In this document: piece after piece, positions 48,580 to 61,545 of the stretch | Numbering within the stretch: position 1 is the first letter of the stretch | Layout of the letters: each line of letters opens with the position of its first letter | Source: Hofstenia miamia | Lineage: Eukaryota; Xenacoelomorpha; Acoela; Hofsteniidae | Direction: 5' to 3' | NCBI GenBank assembly: GCA_900660155.1 | Contig: CABFPE010000097.1 | Coordinates: forward strand, 773,003-837,002 | Length of the DNA: 64,000 nt | Notes under the pieces: model-generated | Told to the model about the DNA's origin: nothing | Seen by the model: the letters and a program-made list of their open reading frames with translations, nothing else | Databases searched by the model: none | Position numbers and translations under genes: made by a program

Positions 48580-49579
48580 NNNNNNNNNNNNNNNNNNNNN
48601 NNNNNNNNNNNNNNNNNNNNNNNNNNNNNNNNNNNNNNNNNNNNNNNNNNNNNNNNNNNNNNNNNNNNNNNNNNNNNNNNNNNNNNNNNNNNNNNNNNNN
48701 NNNNNNNNNNNNNNNNNNNNNNNNNNNNNNNNNNNNNNNNNNNNNNNNNNNNNNNNNNNNNNNNNNNNNNNNNNNNNNNNNNNNNNNNNNNNNNNNNNNN
48801 NNNNNNNNNNNNNNNNNNNNNNNNNNNNNNNNNNNNNNNNNNNNNNNNNNNNNNNNNNNNNNNNNNNNNNNNNNNNNNNNNNNNNNNNNNNNNNNNNNNN
48901 NNNNNNNNNNNNNNNNNNNNNNNNNNNNNNNNNNNNNNNNNNNNNNNNNNNNNNNNNNNNNNNNNNNNNNNNNNNNNNNNNNNNNNNNNNNNNNNNNNNN
49001 NNNNNNNNNNNNNNNNNNNNNNNNNNNNNNNNNNNNNNNNNNNNNNNNNNNNNNNNNNNNNNNNNNNNNNNNNNNNNNNNNNNNNNNNNNNNNNNNNNNN
49101 NNNNNNNNNNNNNNNNNNNNNNNNNNNNNNNNNNNNNNNNNNNNNNNNNNNNNNNNNNNNNNNNNNNNNNNNNNNNNNNNNNNNNNNNNNNNNNNNNNNN
49201 NNNNNNNNNNNNNNNNNNNNNNNNNNNNNNNNNNNNNNNNNNNNNNNNNNNNNNNNNNNNNNNNNNNNNNNNNNNNNNNNNNNNNNNNNNNNNNNNNNNN
49301 NNNNNNNNNNNNNNNNNNNNNNNNNNNNNNNNNNNNNNNNNNNNNNNNNNNNNNNNNNNNNNNNNNNNNNNNNNNNNNNNNNNNNNNNNNNNNNNNNNNN
49401 NNNNNNNNNNNNNNNNNNNNNNNNNNNNNNNNNNNNNNNNNNNNNNNNNNNNNNNNNNNNNNNNNNNNNNNNNNNNNNNNNNNNNNNNNNNNNNNNNNNN
49501 NNNNNNNNNNNNNNNNNNNNNNNNNNNNNNNNNNNNNNNNNNNNNNNNNNNNNNNNNNNNNNNNNNNNNNNNNNNNNNN
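48580..49579. other. Assembly gap of exactly 1000 Ns
   Basis: A round-number gap, probably of arbitrary length. It is preceded by a TA tract (48562-48579) that may have broken the assembly, and it removes the 3' part of the DEG/ENaC gene. Confidence 0.98.
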
Positions 49580-51617
49580 GTCTTTGATAAGTATGAATGT
49601 ATTTCTGTTCTACATTCCATTTGTGTATTGTTCCAAGGACTGCATATGGGGTAAAGTGATTTATGTATTGAATCAATATCTTTGTAGGTGTACAGATAGG
49701 AGTCCACACAACCACACTTGTGATAAAGATTGTCATAGAGACATGACTCTATGCATACATCTTGACTGTAATGCCTCCAATCACCGATAGGATCTAAATC
49801 TTGAATACTTCCATTTAACATTGAGTGGTATGTCTCATTACTTATGAGGTTGTCTGAATGTGCTTTGTGAACTCTTTCATATTTGGTCCAATTCTTATTC
49901 TTCTCAACACAATCATTGTATGGATGTGAGACCTTGGAAATCATTTTCTTGTAAATATTAATTTTATAGGCTTGACCTGTTTTTAGATTAATATTGTTGT
50001 AGTTTGGTAGAGGGTAGGTCTTGCGATTACTGATTGTCACAGAAAATCCATTTATCCGACTAAGAAGTCCCACGCTTTCATTATCACTTAGAAATATCTG
50101 AAATTGAAGACCACCTTTTGACCCAGATTTCGTTGATATTTTTTTCGGCAATTTGTGCGCATTCATGTCGGAATTGAATGTATAGCAATTTCCATAGATA
50201 TGATTTAGAAAAATATCAAAGTGTTTATTCCTTTCCAACTTGGTGTTTCCACAGTCTACGTCACTATATTTACAACTAATTAAAAAGCTTTTCAATGATA
50301 TTCCATTAGAAAAAACGTCACTGGGGCTAAAAAGTGAATAAAGTGTGAAACTTGTGAAGTCTACTTGCTGATCTACATTGTCCCTTATATGGTAGTACAT
50401 TTTTCTAAAACTTTTATGTTCAACTTCTATGGTGTTAATGGTTCTGGTGCTCACTTTTTTAGATCGTCTTTGCCTCTCAAATAAATTAATGGAAGTGTTC
50501 GTTGCCGCTACTTCAACTTTAAAGCCTAAACTGGTGACAAATTCATCACTTCTAAAAACGATTTCCAATGGAGAATTGAAAACCACATCTTCATTTAAGT
50601 AGTTGAGTGATTGCCCGCACCATTTACTTACATCGGAATTATTAGTCGTCATGATTTGCACATTATCCCAAAGACAGTCCTTATGATATTCAAGATCAAA
50701 GAACACGACATTTATAGATAGGAAAGGATAGACTTTTTTCAAATTTTCTTCAACATCTATTTGGATGAAGCGCTTGTAAGATGTCCTATAATTAGCAAAT
50801 CCTGACTGATTATGAGATACAACTTCTATATGATTAAGACCTACTTTATAGTCCATAAACTCAGTCATCGGAATACACGAGCGTTCATCACTTCCATCTA
50901 CGCATTGTGGAATATCATCACAATTCATTGCACAATTATCTGTATCAAATTTGCAAGAGTCAAGCCCTTCTCTACAAACCAAAGGAGTGAACTTTCCATC
51001 TGGTCCACAACGTTCGTGATGTTCAGTTTTTTGCGCGTAGGGGCGCCCACAATCAGTAATATTGTCACACATCCAAAAATTAGGAATGCACTCGCGGGTA
51101 TCATTGCATTTAAAAAATGGTTTATTGCACAATAATTCTATGCTTGAGTCGGAGAAGTTGTGGAGCACGTAAAACTTTTGTACTTCGTCCAAGACAGCCA
51201 ATTCGAAAAAGCTGCTATTTTGTTCAGAATTTAGAAGCTGTCTTTTTTGAAAAATGCTTTCTGTACAAATAGTTATCTGTGGAAATTCGAGTTCTTCAGT
51301 ATTTTCAATAGATATTTGTACTATAACGTCCTTAGTACGATATTTATCAACTAGAGGTTTAAACTGAATAGCAAACAACGTCAAACTTAAGATGTAAATC
51401 GTTAGCCAAACAATCATGACTGCTTTACTTTCGGCTTCAAGTACTTCCGGGAAAAATGAAGCAAATAAAAATTTCATTTTTAGCAGGAGTGGAGAAGCAA
51501 TGCTCGGATTTTCTGAGACTACAGGCGGAAGATCTTGACTCTTAGTTGTTGCCTGTGAGTGAATTTTGATACGCCTTATTTGAATCCTTAACTTACGTCG
51601 ATATAAGTTCATCATTT
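49580..51617 (-). CDS. DEG/ENaC-type sodium channel with LDLa and CUB-like modules (3' end in gap)
   Basis: Encodes a degenerin/epithelial sodium channel (amiloride-sensitive) family subunit, a plasma-membrane cation channel that assembles as a trimer. Residues from the ATG at 51615: first membrane helix about 65-85, the post-helix FPQITIC motif at 111-117, and two LDL-receptor class A modules (six cysteines at 163-203; six at 214-247 with DGSDE at 240-244). A CUB-like region spans about 262-372 (CLWDN, WCGQ). The family's extracellular domain follows: FLISC at 444-448, GNCYTFN at 475-481, GGLQFQIF at 501-508, PYNDC at 565-569 and the cysteine-rich CIESCLYDNLYHKCGC at 621-636. At least 678 codons are uninterrupted by introns. 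The second membrane helix and selectivity filter must lie in or beyond the gap. An acceptor-like ATTTTAG directly precedes the ATG, so the true start is probably upstream. LDLa and CUB modules are an unusual addition to this family and suggest ligand or matrix binding. Confidence 0.92.
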
Positions 51618-51718
51618 CTAAAATATTTGTGTAGTGAATAAGATATAGTAAATTACAGAAGACTGAATAATTTATAAGAAATTTGTTAAAATTAGAGTAT
51701 AAATTGACTAATTCCTAC

Positions 51719-51875
51719 TTGCATAGTTTAACCTTAATCTCTCTGCGTCCTTTACAAAGTATATACTGTCGGAAGTCAGTGGTACAAAATCGGACTTTAT
51801 GTAGTTAGTCCACTCAAACCAATTGAGACTTACTGTGCTGAAAATTAGAGCAGTTGCTCCTTTTTTGAACACAAG
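51719..51875 (-). CDS. Probable upstream exon of the DEG/ENaC gene
   Basis: A 157-base open stretch bounded by an acceptor-like CTATTTTAG (AG at 51876-51877) and a donor-like GCAA|GTAGGA (GT at 51717-51718). It encodes LVFKKGATALIFSTVSLNWF, a W/F-rich piece (EWTNYIKSDFVPL) and DAERLRLNYA. Spliced across a 101-base intron (51618-51718) it continues without a stop into AKMMNLYRRKL of the main exon, which favours it as coding. Its sequence is not one I recognise. It would place extra N-terminal cytoplasmic sequence before the first membrane helix. Further upstream exons were not identified. Confidence 0.5.
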
Positions 51876-51879
51876 CTAA

Positions 51880-54466
51880 AATAGCAAGCTCTGGAAAAAA
51901 ACAAATTGTCAAAGATTTTATCAATGTCTTTCAGTAATGACTTCGTTTCAAATTTTAAATACAATCATTTCCACTGTATGAAACCTAAAATAGCATTTTT
52001 ATTTTTTTTCAAATTGAAATGCATTTTTTAGGATGTTAAATTTTTTTCTTAGCTAATAAATGCTGAAATTTATTAGTAGATAAATTTCCATTATCTATTG
52101 AATGTTGGTGTTTGCTCTAGTAAATGAAGTACTCATTGCTAGAAATTATGACAATAATGTAGTCTGTTTATGGTTTTCCTATAATATATATTATTTTTTA
52201 GTAAGTATATAATGATAATTTGTTTTTTCCGGCTTGACATAAATTCCTTTCAACTGGTATCCACAAAGACCTAAAACAGCTGGTTGAAAAAATAGAGGTT
52301 TGCAGATACTTCACTCCCCTGCACGAACATTTTCTATCAACTACATTCTTTGCTATTTATGTACTAAATTTTGATGCACTGTTCATGTATCCAATTTCTT
52401 AGATGCACGAGTTACAGTGAACCATTATGTTGTACAAATTGGTCCAAAATTTTTAATACCAAGTGGTAAAAATATTTAAAAAGCGAATAACAAGTAATTA
52501 ACATGCAACAAATTTTTTTTGTTTGTCACATCTTAAATTTATTATTCAGTTCGTAAAATTTCAATAGAAAAATTTGCTATTAAAAATGCCAAGAAAGTAA
52601 CATTTTGTAGCACTTCACCATAAAATAGAATATAAAATTTTGTTCTGTGATTTTAATACACATCCAGGTTTATAGGATCTTATTGGTAAGGAATAGGGTT
52701 CCATAACCTAAAGATTTACTTTTAGATTTGGTTTATTGTTTGTTTTCAAACATAAATAATTATTTCATAAGATTCAAACTATGATTCTTAAGAATCAAAT
52801 TCTCAATGATATTTAAAATTCATTTTTTAATTGATGAAAACAGTATGTGCATTCTTAGACTTGCTGTTCTTAAACAAATTATCGTTCATGCTATCACATT
52901 ATTTTGAAGGCTGATCAAACAATTTCATGTTCAGCCTTCATGTCATATTCAGAGATGGACGTGGCTCAAAACTTTGACTCAAGTTCAGTCTGGCCTACGA
53001 AACCCTAGGCGCGGCCCAAATCCTGCCTATTTGTGCATTTGCATCAAGAATTTCCGCCAACATATTTGAAGATATAGATTTTGAATGAGGAAGAATGGAA
53101 ATGAGAAAGAAATCATTTTTTTTTGCAATATAAACAATTGTGATAGGAGCTTGGCAGAAGCGGAAGTCAATTTTCTGAGAAGATTTTTTAAGGAAATAGG
53201 TGATAGTAGTAGTTGGTACAGTGCAGGGAAATAGATGAGAATTCTGTAGTCAAAGGATTCTATTTCTTCAGAGTTATAAAGTTCCATGTTTTTTAAGAAG
53301 AAAGCAGTTTTGTTGATCAAATGAAGTAAATTTACATAGCCAATGCTGCTTCAAAACGTTAGCTTTATTTGGTAATATGCTTGATATAACATTATTAATG
53401 CAAGGGAGCTAATGAAAAAAATGCGATAAAAAATTTTGATAAATAGCCCTTGTACTACAATAAGTGAAGCAGCTCCTACCGACGCATGCTCAAGAAAATG
53501 CTTCTCGATACAACCCTACAAATGAGTTCAGTATTTTTTGAAGGAATGTGCTATTTTAAAGAAACGTGGCTCATGTTGAACAGGTCATTGCAACAATACG
53601 GGTAATATAACTCGTTTACAAGATGTGAAAATGTGGAAACTGGGATTTTCACGTGCAAAAAATGTGCATATGCATTTCAATCGGAAATTCAATAAAAAAC
53701 AAGGTTATTTTGGTTTTTAGATACTTTTATTTCATTTTGCACAGTTTTTCTGAAGGTGGTCAATTCTGACCACTTCAGGCAATTAGGGGGTATCAAATTG
53801 TCAGACTTTCTAGTCTTAAATGTTTTAAACAAAAAAATAACTTTTAGGTTAACTTCACCGCTTCCCTAATTTTTTTCTTTTGATTATTAAAGTTTGAAAA
53901 TGTTTGCATAGCTTAGCAATTAATGCATTAAATTATGCTTTTTGTAATGTCATAAGAAGAATGCAATTGGAGAGTTTTGGGAATTTGTGTTGAAAAGGGA
54001 AAGCTATAAGCCACTTACCGGATCTTCAAAACCTTAAAAATAGCCTTCTTCAAGTAAAAATTATATTAATGATGTTTTTTTTGCTCGCTTGTCTTCAAAG
54101 CAAATGCTTTTGCAGGTGTTCTTTAAATTTTAGTTTAAGTTGTCTGAATTATTTAATATATAGTCATTATTTAACATATACCTATTATATCTTTCTATTT
54201 ATCTGAAAGCAAACGCATTTTTCAAAAGTGTATAAATAGAAACTGCAACTTTAAATGTAGCTAGGATTGTACTAGCAGTCTCCATTTTCATTTGCATAGA
54301 TGGTATTGCATAAAATTGACAATTTCAACTTTTGGCAAATCGGTGCACCTCTGAACATTATATTGAAAATATTCAACTAGATATAATGTGCTCAGGTGTC
54401 TAAAATGCTATGAAGCAAGGACAGGAACTATAATTTTATCTGTTTCGTAGAAATTAGACATTAATA
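51880..54466. other. Upstream flank of the channel gene; no gene recognised
   Basis: AT-rich DNA that may hold a promoter and first exons of the DEG/ENaC gene, but I see no distinct TATA box or initiator that I would assign. No repeats with clear ends. Confidence 0.45.
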
Positions 54467-57383
54467 GCAAACCCCGGCATTGGTTGGCGGAGGTCCCGAT
54501 TGTAGTTGCGTTCTAGGCATAGAAATATTGCAAATGAGGACTTCATCTGATTACTGAAGTGGAGGCATTTGACCATTGTCTGGCGATCGTATGTAGAACG
54601 CTATTAGAAGACGAGAATAGATTACATCAATGAGAAGAAGATATGCAGAATGGGCAAGAACAAATCTTGCAACCTCGTAGGAAAGAGACTATGAAGGACG
54701 ATGAACTTGTCTTTAGCGCTAAAGCCATCTCACGTAGTACTGTTGATGACCTCAATACATTATGTTCTGTATGCGTTAATCATCCTCAGACTAACAGCGT
54801 AGAATGGCATTATTTCCACCAGTAAATCTCTAAAATAATTTGCAGAAAGAGAAACGTATAGTAGATGCTTTACTATATAGTATATGCTTTTAGCAATATT
54901 ATATAATTTCTTGCCCGCTCTGTACTTGTATTGTAAAAGTTTGGATATCAGAATTTCTCATCGATCTTCAACACAATTTTACCAAGCAAACGTTTGAACC
55001 ATTAGAATGGCAGTTTAATGGCGTGCTGAATTAGACGTTATCTTGATTGTAGACAACTAGAATAGGAAAAGGGGCTTCTCTATAGCTACAGATGTCTATT
55101 AGGATTCCGGTTAGCGAGTCAGTCTTCACAAACAGTGACATTACTTTAGGAGTATACAATTAAAATATTGAGCGAAGCGTTAGTTCAGAAATATCCTGAT
55201 GAAAATATTCTTTATAAGACTTTAAAATTTTTTCAATGAAACATGTAAGTATTTACCTTTATTTATTACTAATAGAATTATTTATTGAATTCGTTAATTT
55301 TTGCTAATTTAAAAGATTTTATTCTCTAAGTTCTGCTTTGTTTAAGGTTTTTATAAAGTTTCCTTTCAATTCAGAACAAATTATGTTTTCTATGTACTAC
55401 ATTTATGTATATATTTTTAATGATTGATTATGATTGAGCATTTAGATATATTATCCACCTCAATGCTTTCAAAAATTACATATTCTTACACTATGATTTC
55501 TAGGTCCAACATTCGTATAGCTATAATATGAATATGATTTATGAAAATTTAATAACTTTGATTTACAGATGTTTACTATGAAATTTTTAGTAAAGACTTC
55601 AACAAACAGCATTTTTAATGGATAGCGACGTAGTTGGAATTGATTTCCAATATCTTTTTCAAACTTCCCTAAATTATATCAAAAAATCTTAAAGAGTACT
55701 TTTTAAGAATTTCAAGACATTTTGCCAGATACGAATCCCTCCAAAATTGAAAAAATAAAAAAGATTAAAGACATTTTATTAAACTCTCGGAGCAATTACC
55801 CATCATATATAAACTTTGAGAATCACGAATATGTTTACACGAATCTGACAAACGCCCAAAGTCAATTAAAAAACATTGGTGAAGAAGTGGAATACAGTAA
55901 ATCAAGAAACGTGTTTCTTGCATCNGCAAACCCCGGCATTGGTTGGCGGAGGTCCCGATTGTAGTTGCGTTCTAGGCATAGAAATATTGCAAATGAGGAC
56001 TTCATCTGATTACTGAAGTGGAGGCATTTGACCATTGTCTGGCGATCGTATGTAGAACGCTATTAGAAGACGAGAATAGATTACATCAATGAGAAGAAGA
56101 TATGCAGAATGGGCAAGAACAAATCTTGCAACCTCGTAGGAAAGAGACTATGAAGGACGATGAACTTGTCTTTAGCGCTAAAGCCATCTCACGTAGTACT
56201 GTTGATGACCTCAATACATTATGTTCTGTATGCGTTAATCATCCTCAGACTAACAGCGTAGAATGGCATTATTTCCACCAGTAAATCTCTAAAATAATTT
56301 GCAGAAAGAGAAACGTATAGTAGATGCTTTACTATATAGTATATGCTTTTAGCAATATTATATAATTTCTTGCCCGCTCTGTACTTGTATTGTAAAAGTT
56401 TGGATATCAGAATTTCTCATCGATCTTCAACACAATTTTACCAAGCAAACGTTTGAACCATTAGAATGGCAGTTTAATGGCGTGCTGAATTAGACGTTAT
56501 CTTGATTGTAGACAACTAGAATAGGAAAAGGGGCTTCTCTATAGCTACAGATGTCTATTAGGATTCCGGTTAGCGAGTCAGTCTTCACAAACAGTGACAT
56601 TACTTTAGGAGTATACAATTAAAATATTGAGCGAAGCGTTAGTTCAGAAATATCCTGATGAAAATATTCTTTATAAGACTTTAAAATTTTTTCAATGAAA
56701 CATGTAAGTATTTACCTTTATTTATTACTAATAGAATTATTTATTGAATTCGTTAATTTTTGCTAATTTAAAAGATTTTATTCTCTAAGTTCTGCTTTGT
56801 TTAAGGTTTTTATAAAGTTTCCTTTCAATTCAGAACAAATTATGTTTTCTATGTACTACATTTATGTATATATTTTTAATGATTGATTATGATTGAGCAT
56901 TTAGATATATTATCCACCTCAATGCTTTCAAAAATTACATATTCTTACACTATGATTTCTAGGTCCAACATTCGTATAGCTATAATATGAATATGATTTA
57001 TGAAAATTTAATAACTTTGATTTACAGATGTTTACTATGAAATTTTTAGTAAAGACTTCAACAAACAGCATTTTTAATGGATAGCGACGTAGTTGGAATT
57101 GATTTCCAATATCTTTTTCAAACTTCCCTAAATTATATCAAAAAATCTTAAAGAGTACTTTTTAAGAATTTCAAGACATTTTGCCAGATACGAATCCCTC
57201 CAAAATTGAAAAAATAAAAAAGATTAAAGACATTTTATTAAACTCTCGGAGCAATTACCCATCATATATAAACTTTGAGAATCACGAATATGTTTACACG
57301 AATCTGACAAACGCCCAAAGTCAATTAAAAAACATTGGTGAAGAAGTGGAATACAGTAAATCAAGAAACGTGTTTCTTGCATC
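54467..57383 (+). repeat. 1458-bp direct duplication joined by a single N
   Basis: Sequence 54467-55924 recurs at 55926-57383 at a constant offset of 1459, with a single N at 55925. I noticed no differences between the copies in the parts compared. The first copy stops abruptly inside an exon-like frame at the N, while the second runs on into unique sequence. This is best explained as unmerged overlapping contig ends, not biology. Each copy holds a short GC-richer frame (54643-54825 / 56102-56284), not recognised. Confidence 0.9.
55729..55924 (+). other. Duplicate of the candidate exon, cut by the single N
   Basis: Same sequence as 57188-57383; the last bases and the splice donor are missing at the contig join. 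Counting it as a second gene copy would be wrong if the duplication is an assembly artefact. Confidence 0.6.
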
Positions 57384-57391
57384 ATGTGCAG
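57188..57391 (+). CDS. Candidate internal exon of an unrecognised host gene
   Basis: Bounded by acceptor-like TTTTGCCAG (AG at 57186-57187) and donor-like GCAG|GTAATA (GT at 57392-57393). The frame encodes about 68 residues: a lysine-rich start (NPSKIEKIKKIKDILLN), a tyrosine/asparagine middle and SKSRNVFLASCAG at the end. Composition is protein-like and the frame is open throughout. I do not recognise the family and found no neighbouring exon with certainty. The same exon, truncated at its 3' end, appears in the duplicated copy at 55729-55924. Confidence 0.4.
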
Positions 57392-57429
57392 GTAATATTT
57401 TATACCATGCCAAAACTTCAATGTTTTAA

Positions 57430-60400
57430 GAGCTTTTTTCTACATTTTTACAATTTGCAACAATAAGTGGTGCATGGGCGACTCTTAAGAAGATATTCAA
57501 CTTTAATTCTTGAAGATTTGAATTACTTTGAGGAATTTTGGTGAGGACTATTTATTGGCGATGTTCCCTATCTGTATTTTACATTTCTATCTATTATTTA
57601 CATAATCATTTTGTGAAAATTCACTATTCTAACAAAACAAAACGCATGTATTTTATATGATATATTTGTATAGAGATGCAACAGCTGCAAGACAAAACAA
57701 AACGCATCTATGCAAGAGCGGAAGTATACTTCCGTTCTTATGGATTATATGGCCGAAATGCTCATTCAAACAATCAAATTTCTCTTTATATACTAAGGTG
57801 TATATTAATAACATGGATTCAAAGTAGCTGCAGGAATTCTTGGGATGTCCGGAAAAGGCAGGTTTTCTAAAAAATGCAAAAAATTGCTCCAAACATATTG
57901 GTGCATCGTTTAAAATGGGGTATAATTGAATAATTATTTATATGGGTATGGCTGCAGTTTTTTTACCCCTGGCTGTAAAATCCTGAATTTCTAAAAAACG
58001 ACTTTTTTCTTATCAAAATCAATAGAAAAGTGTAAAAAGTTACTAAAAAATGATCACTTTTAGAAAACTGCATATATACAACCCCGGAGTTTTATTACTA
58101 CTTTGATGAGTTTGATTTTTGATATTTCAAGCTTCTTATACTGGATCTGTTTTGATGCATATTTAGAATTACTCCTTGAAAATAATATTGTATTGATAAG
58201 GTCTACTAGAAATGAACGATTCATATTAATCCTAAGGGTTTTCGTGAGAGCCTTTCAGCAATAATTGTTTTTTAGTATCATTCAGGTATTGTCAATAATC
58301 TAGCATTATCGCATGATCTTAATCCTAATATCAATTGAAGAAAACAAAAAATGATCCATTTTCAATTTTAAGCAATTATTTATTATATTAGCGAGAAAAT
58401 GCATTAAACCCCTTTATGTTTTAGAGGTCACACCATGGCTTGCGACAGAAGAATTTACCGAATTTCTGGTCATGACCATTGAAGACACGTAAATTCCCAT
58501 ATTTCTCTCCAATTCTTGAAAAGCCACATTTATTAGAACATTGTTCTCGGGTTGGTAGTAACTACTTACCCTATGGTGGTCGTACCACTGCGCTGGAGCT
58601 GTTATCGACATTAGTCGACATTAGTTCTCTGCAGTTGTCGTTATTCATCTTACTGCTACTAATTATGTTTGTGTCCTCTAAAATGCTTTTGATAAGAAAA
58701 TTTCCACAAACATTATTCAATTCTTAAATAATGGATTGAATTTATTGTTTTGTCGTAGAGGTTCTAGGCTGGTGGTTTGCTACATTTTTAAAATGCATTC
58801 AGAAATTGGCGACGATGACATTAATACGAACATCTAATGCCGAAATATATTTTTTAGATGAATTGGCTGTATTTTTCAGAGAGGAAAAGCATCTTTTTCA
58901 TTGTCAACATATTTGATATAAGGTATAATATTTCATTTTTTGGTCATGCTTATTTCCTGTGCCTCCACTTCATTTCCCCGTCTTTTAACATTTATATTTA
59001 TTTTTTTATAGTAAACCATGTATTTATTCCTCAAATTATTTAAGCTCGTGGGATTCAAACCTTCATTGTGAAGGAAACTTTGTAAATTTTGCACTCTCTT
59101 AAATACATGTAATTAACTGGTAAACAGTGTCATCACTGAGGAAAGGCGCATACCTCGAAATTACAAAAAAATAGTCTCCAAAAAAGTTAACTGCATTTGA
59201 AGAAATTTTAAACAAGTTTGGAGCCCCAAAGTCAAGAATTTGGAGCATTATGAGGCCTCATAATACCAAAATAGTAAAAATTAGTTAAAATATCCTTAAT
59301 AAACAAATTTAAACAAATTCAGAGGTACATACATATGTATATGTGCAAAATATAACGTAGAAAAATGTATCTAGTATTGACTGAAAAGTTAATACATAGA
59401 ATTGTATGTGGAGCACCATATCGACATCTCGCACAGGGGCCACAAATGTATTCACGCCACTCTCTGGTGATTTCCGATAATAACTCTAACCTATAAATGG
59501 AAGGAAAAAATCAAGGAAGAAAATTCAGCCAAAAATTTACTGTGCCAAAAATCTTCGCAGAGTTCTCATAAGCTTAATTTAGAGAACATTTTCACAACAC
59601 CAACGTCACCTGAAATTGATTCAGTTGAAAATTTACATTACAATCAAACACAACTTCCCAATATTAGGTGAATATTTAAACAAAATATTGTTTTATTCTC
59701 TAAACAGGTAACTTTATTTTCTATACATGTATGTTTTGCTATCCTTCTGGATCTCATTTTTTCGGAAAAATGTTCAATTGTGCAATCATCACTTCTAAGA
59801 AATGTTCCTGAAGCCTAATCTGTGAGGTTATTGTGAGCATTGGTGTTGCAAAGTTCTCTTAGAGCGCATATATAACAGCAATCTAAAAATCTGTACTTTG
59901 AAATATACAAGACTAGAATGATTAGAATTGAACTTGTTATTGAGGGTACAATCTGTATCATGTGCGCGCTGGTGCCATAAAATTATTAGTCTTTGATCCA
60001 GATTTTTAATTTTAAAATACATTTTTGGGTAGAAGACATATTCGGGTATTACATTAGTATGTTCGAATATTTATATAGCCGCTTGAACTTAAATCGGCAG
60101 AGCTTCTTAACCCCTAAAAATCCATTTTTTCAAAAGTTTTAGTTAAATAAAATTTGTCTCAGTGAGTATCACTAGAATTCCAATTTGATATTCAAACAAT
60201 GAATAACGAAGGTATGAAAATTTTAACCCAACGTATTTATTGATTGAAAAACAATTAAGTAATGGTTAAAGACCAAAACGGGTATATTATTTTGGCATCA
60301 TATGATCAGAAATGGCTTTTTATTTGCTTATATTAAGCACTTTTAAAACAAAAATGTCATTTAATATCACTTTATGCAAATATGTGTACAGCACAAAAGT

Positions 60401-60560
60401 GAGATAAAAACGCATAAAACGCATAAAAATGAAGACTTATATCAGCATGGGAAGTATATAGTTTTAGCTATAGCCAACTATTATTGTTCTTATATGAAGA
60501 GTTATTTCTTAAAATTTCAGCATATCAAAAAATTATCTTCATTAAGTCAGGGATTATAGT
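57430..60560. other. Gene-poor DNA
   Basis: Short frames only. A slightly GC-richer piece at about 58420-58630 has no recognisable coding content. No RNA gene or repeat with ends is visible. Confidence 0.5.
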
Positions 60561-60569
60561 GATAAGTTT

Positions 60570-61545
60570 TTAATGTGATCCAGTCGTAATCCTAAACACT
60601 TTCTCAGGGTTATTGATCGATTACTTAGCATTCTTCCTTCTCACAATTCAAAAGCTTATTGTGTTGAAAATATATTAACCATTCGGGATAGAATTCAATC
60701 AGTTTCCTATACTTCGTCTTACACTTCATTCAAAGGCACTCAGCCTCTTAAGTTTCGTGCTGCTAGTGAGAACGAGCTTTGTGATACCTTCACTTCTCAT
60801 CAGTCAAAGTCCAGTTGCAACGATCCGTTTCTCTCTTCTACTATCTAAAGAAACCTTTTCTGATTCATACCTATATTGCTTGAAATAGTTAACGTATCAT
60901 TTATTGTACCACTATTAAAAAATCTTCTTTGGAGTTTCTACTTGTCTCTTGTTACCAAGCAATCAGTACTATCACTTCATTGTCAAAACAAATTGAACGC
61001 GTTGCTTACAGTCGGTTGGTGGAACACCTTGAATTAAAAGGATTGATATCTTAGTTTCGGTCAGCTTACAAACAATATTATTCTCATGAATCCTATCAGG
61101 CCAAAATCTGGAACAATATATTAATTTCCCTTTCAAATCATCAATGCTTGGATTGAGTTGACTCAATGATTATTGTTCTGGAAGGAGTCAAATAGTTAAA
61201 ATTAATTATGATTATTCTGCACTTCAGAGTGTTCCATTTGGTGTTCTTCAAAGCTCTGTCTTGGGGCCGATTCTTTTTCGTGTTGTATATACAACCGTTA
61301 ATTCAGATTGCACATCGTCGCATACTACTCAAAGACTCATTGTTTTTTATATTACAAAACAGATCATTACAACATTTTGTTATATGGCTTTCTCATTTTT
61401 ACTTGAACAACCTACAGGTGGCTCGTAGCAATGCTGCTAGACTGGCCTGCCTCAAGTGTTCCAACGAACATTCTAAGCCATTTCTCAAGCGTTTGCATTG
61501 GCTGCCAATTTCATATTTATCATCTAGGATTACAGTTATTTGCAA
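60570..61545 (+). pseudogene. CR1/L2-like LINE reverse transcriptase remnant
   Basis: Plus-strand remnants in family order: a segment ending LSKQIERVAYSRLVEHLELK (about 60975-61040), where the family has LSKIIEKVVxxRLxxHLExN; FRSAYKQYYSHES (about 61058-61095), the Q/R-SAYR-x-x-H-S-T-E block; GVLQSSVLGPILF (61240-61279), the RT block usually GVPQGSVLGPLLF; and near the 3' end SNAARLACLK and FLKRLHWLPI (about 61425-61510), the C-terminal NAAARL...LHWLPV motif. The YADD block between the last two is missing, so there is an internal deletion, and several frame changes and stops occur. The N-terminal endonuclease is absent. Confidence 0.65.

Noticed and set aside
48523-49579. Continuation of the channel protein to 48523
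   Set aside because: The residues after the gap come from a TA tract and a transposon-like end, not from a DEG/ENaC C-terminus. Gap length is arbitrary, so frame across it means nothing.
48213-49790. Long open frames spanning 48.2-49.8 kb on both strands
   Set aside because: They owe their length to 1000 Ns, which contain no stop codons; only the minus-strand frame from 49580 upward is supported by domain content.
54643-54825. 60-residue frame repeated at 56102
   Set aside because: Apparent conservation comes only from the duplicated contig end; no family or clear splice sites, so not called as a gene.
58414-58630. GC-richer patch as a possible exon
   Set aside because: Frames on both strands lack recognisable sequence and there is no consistent splice signal.
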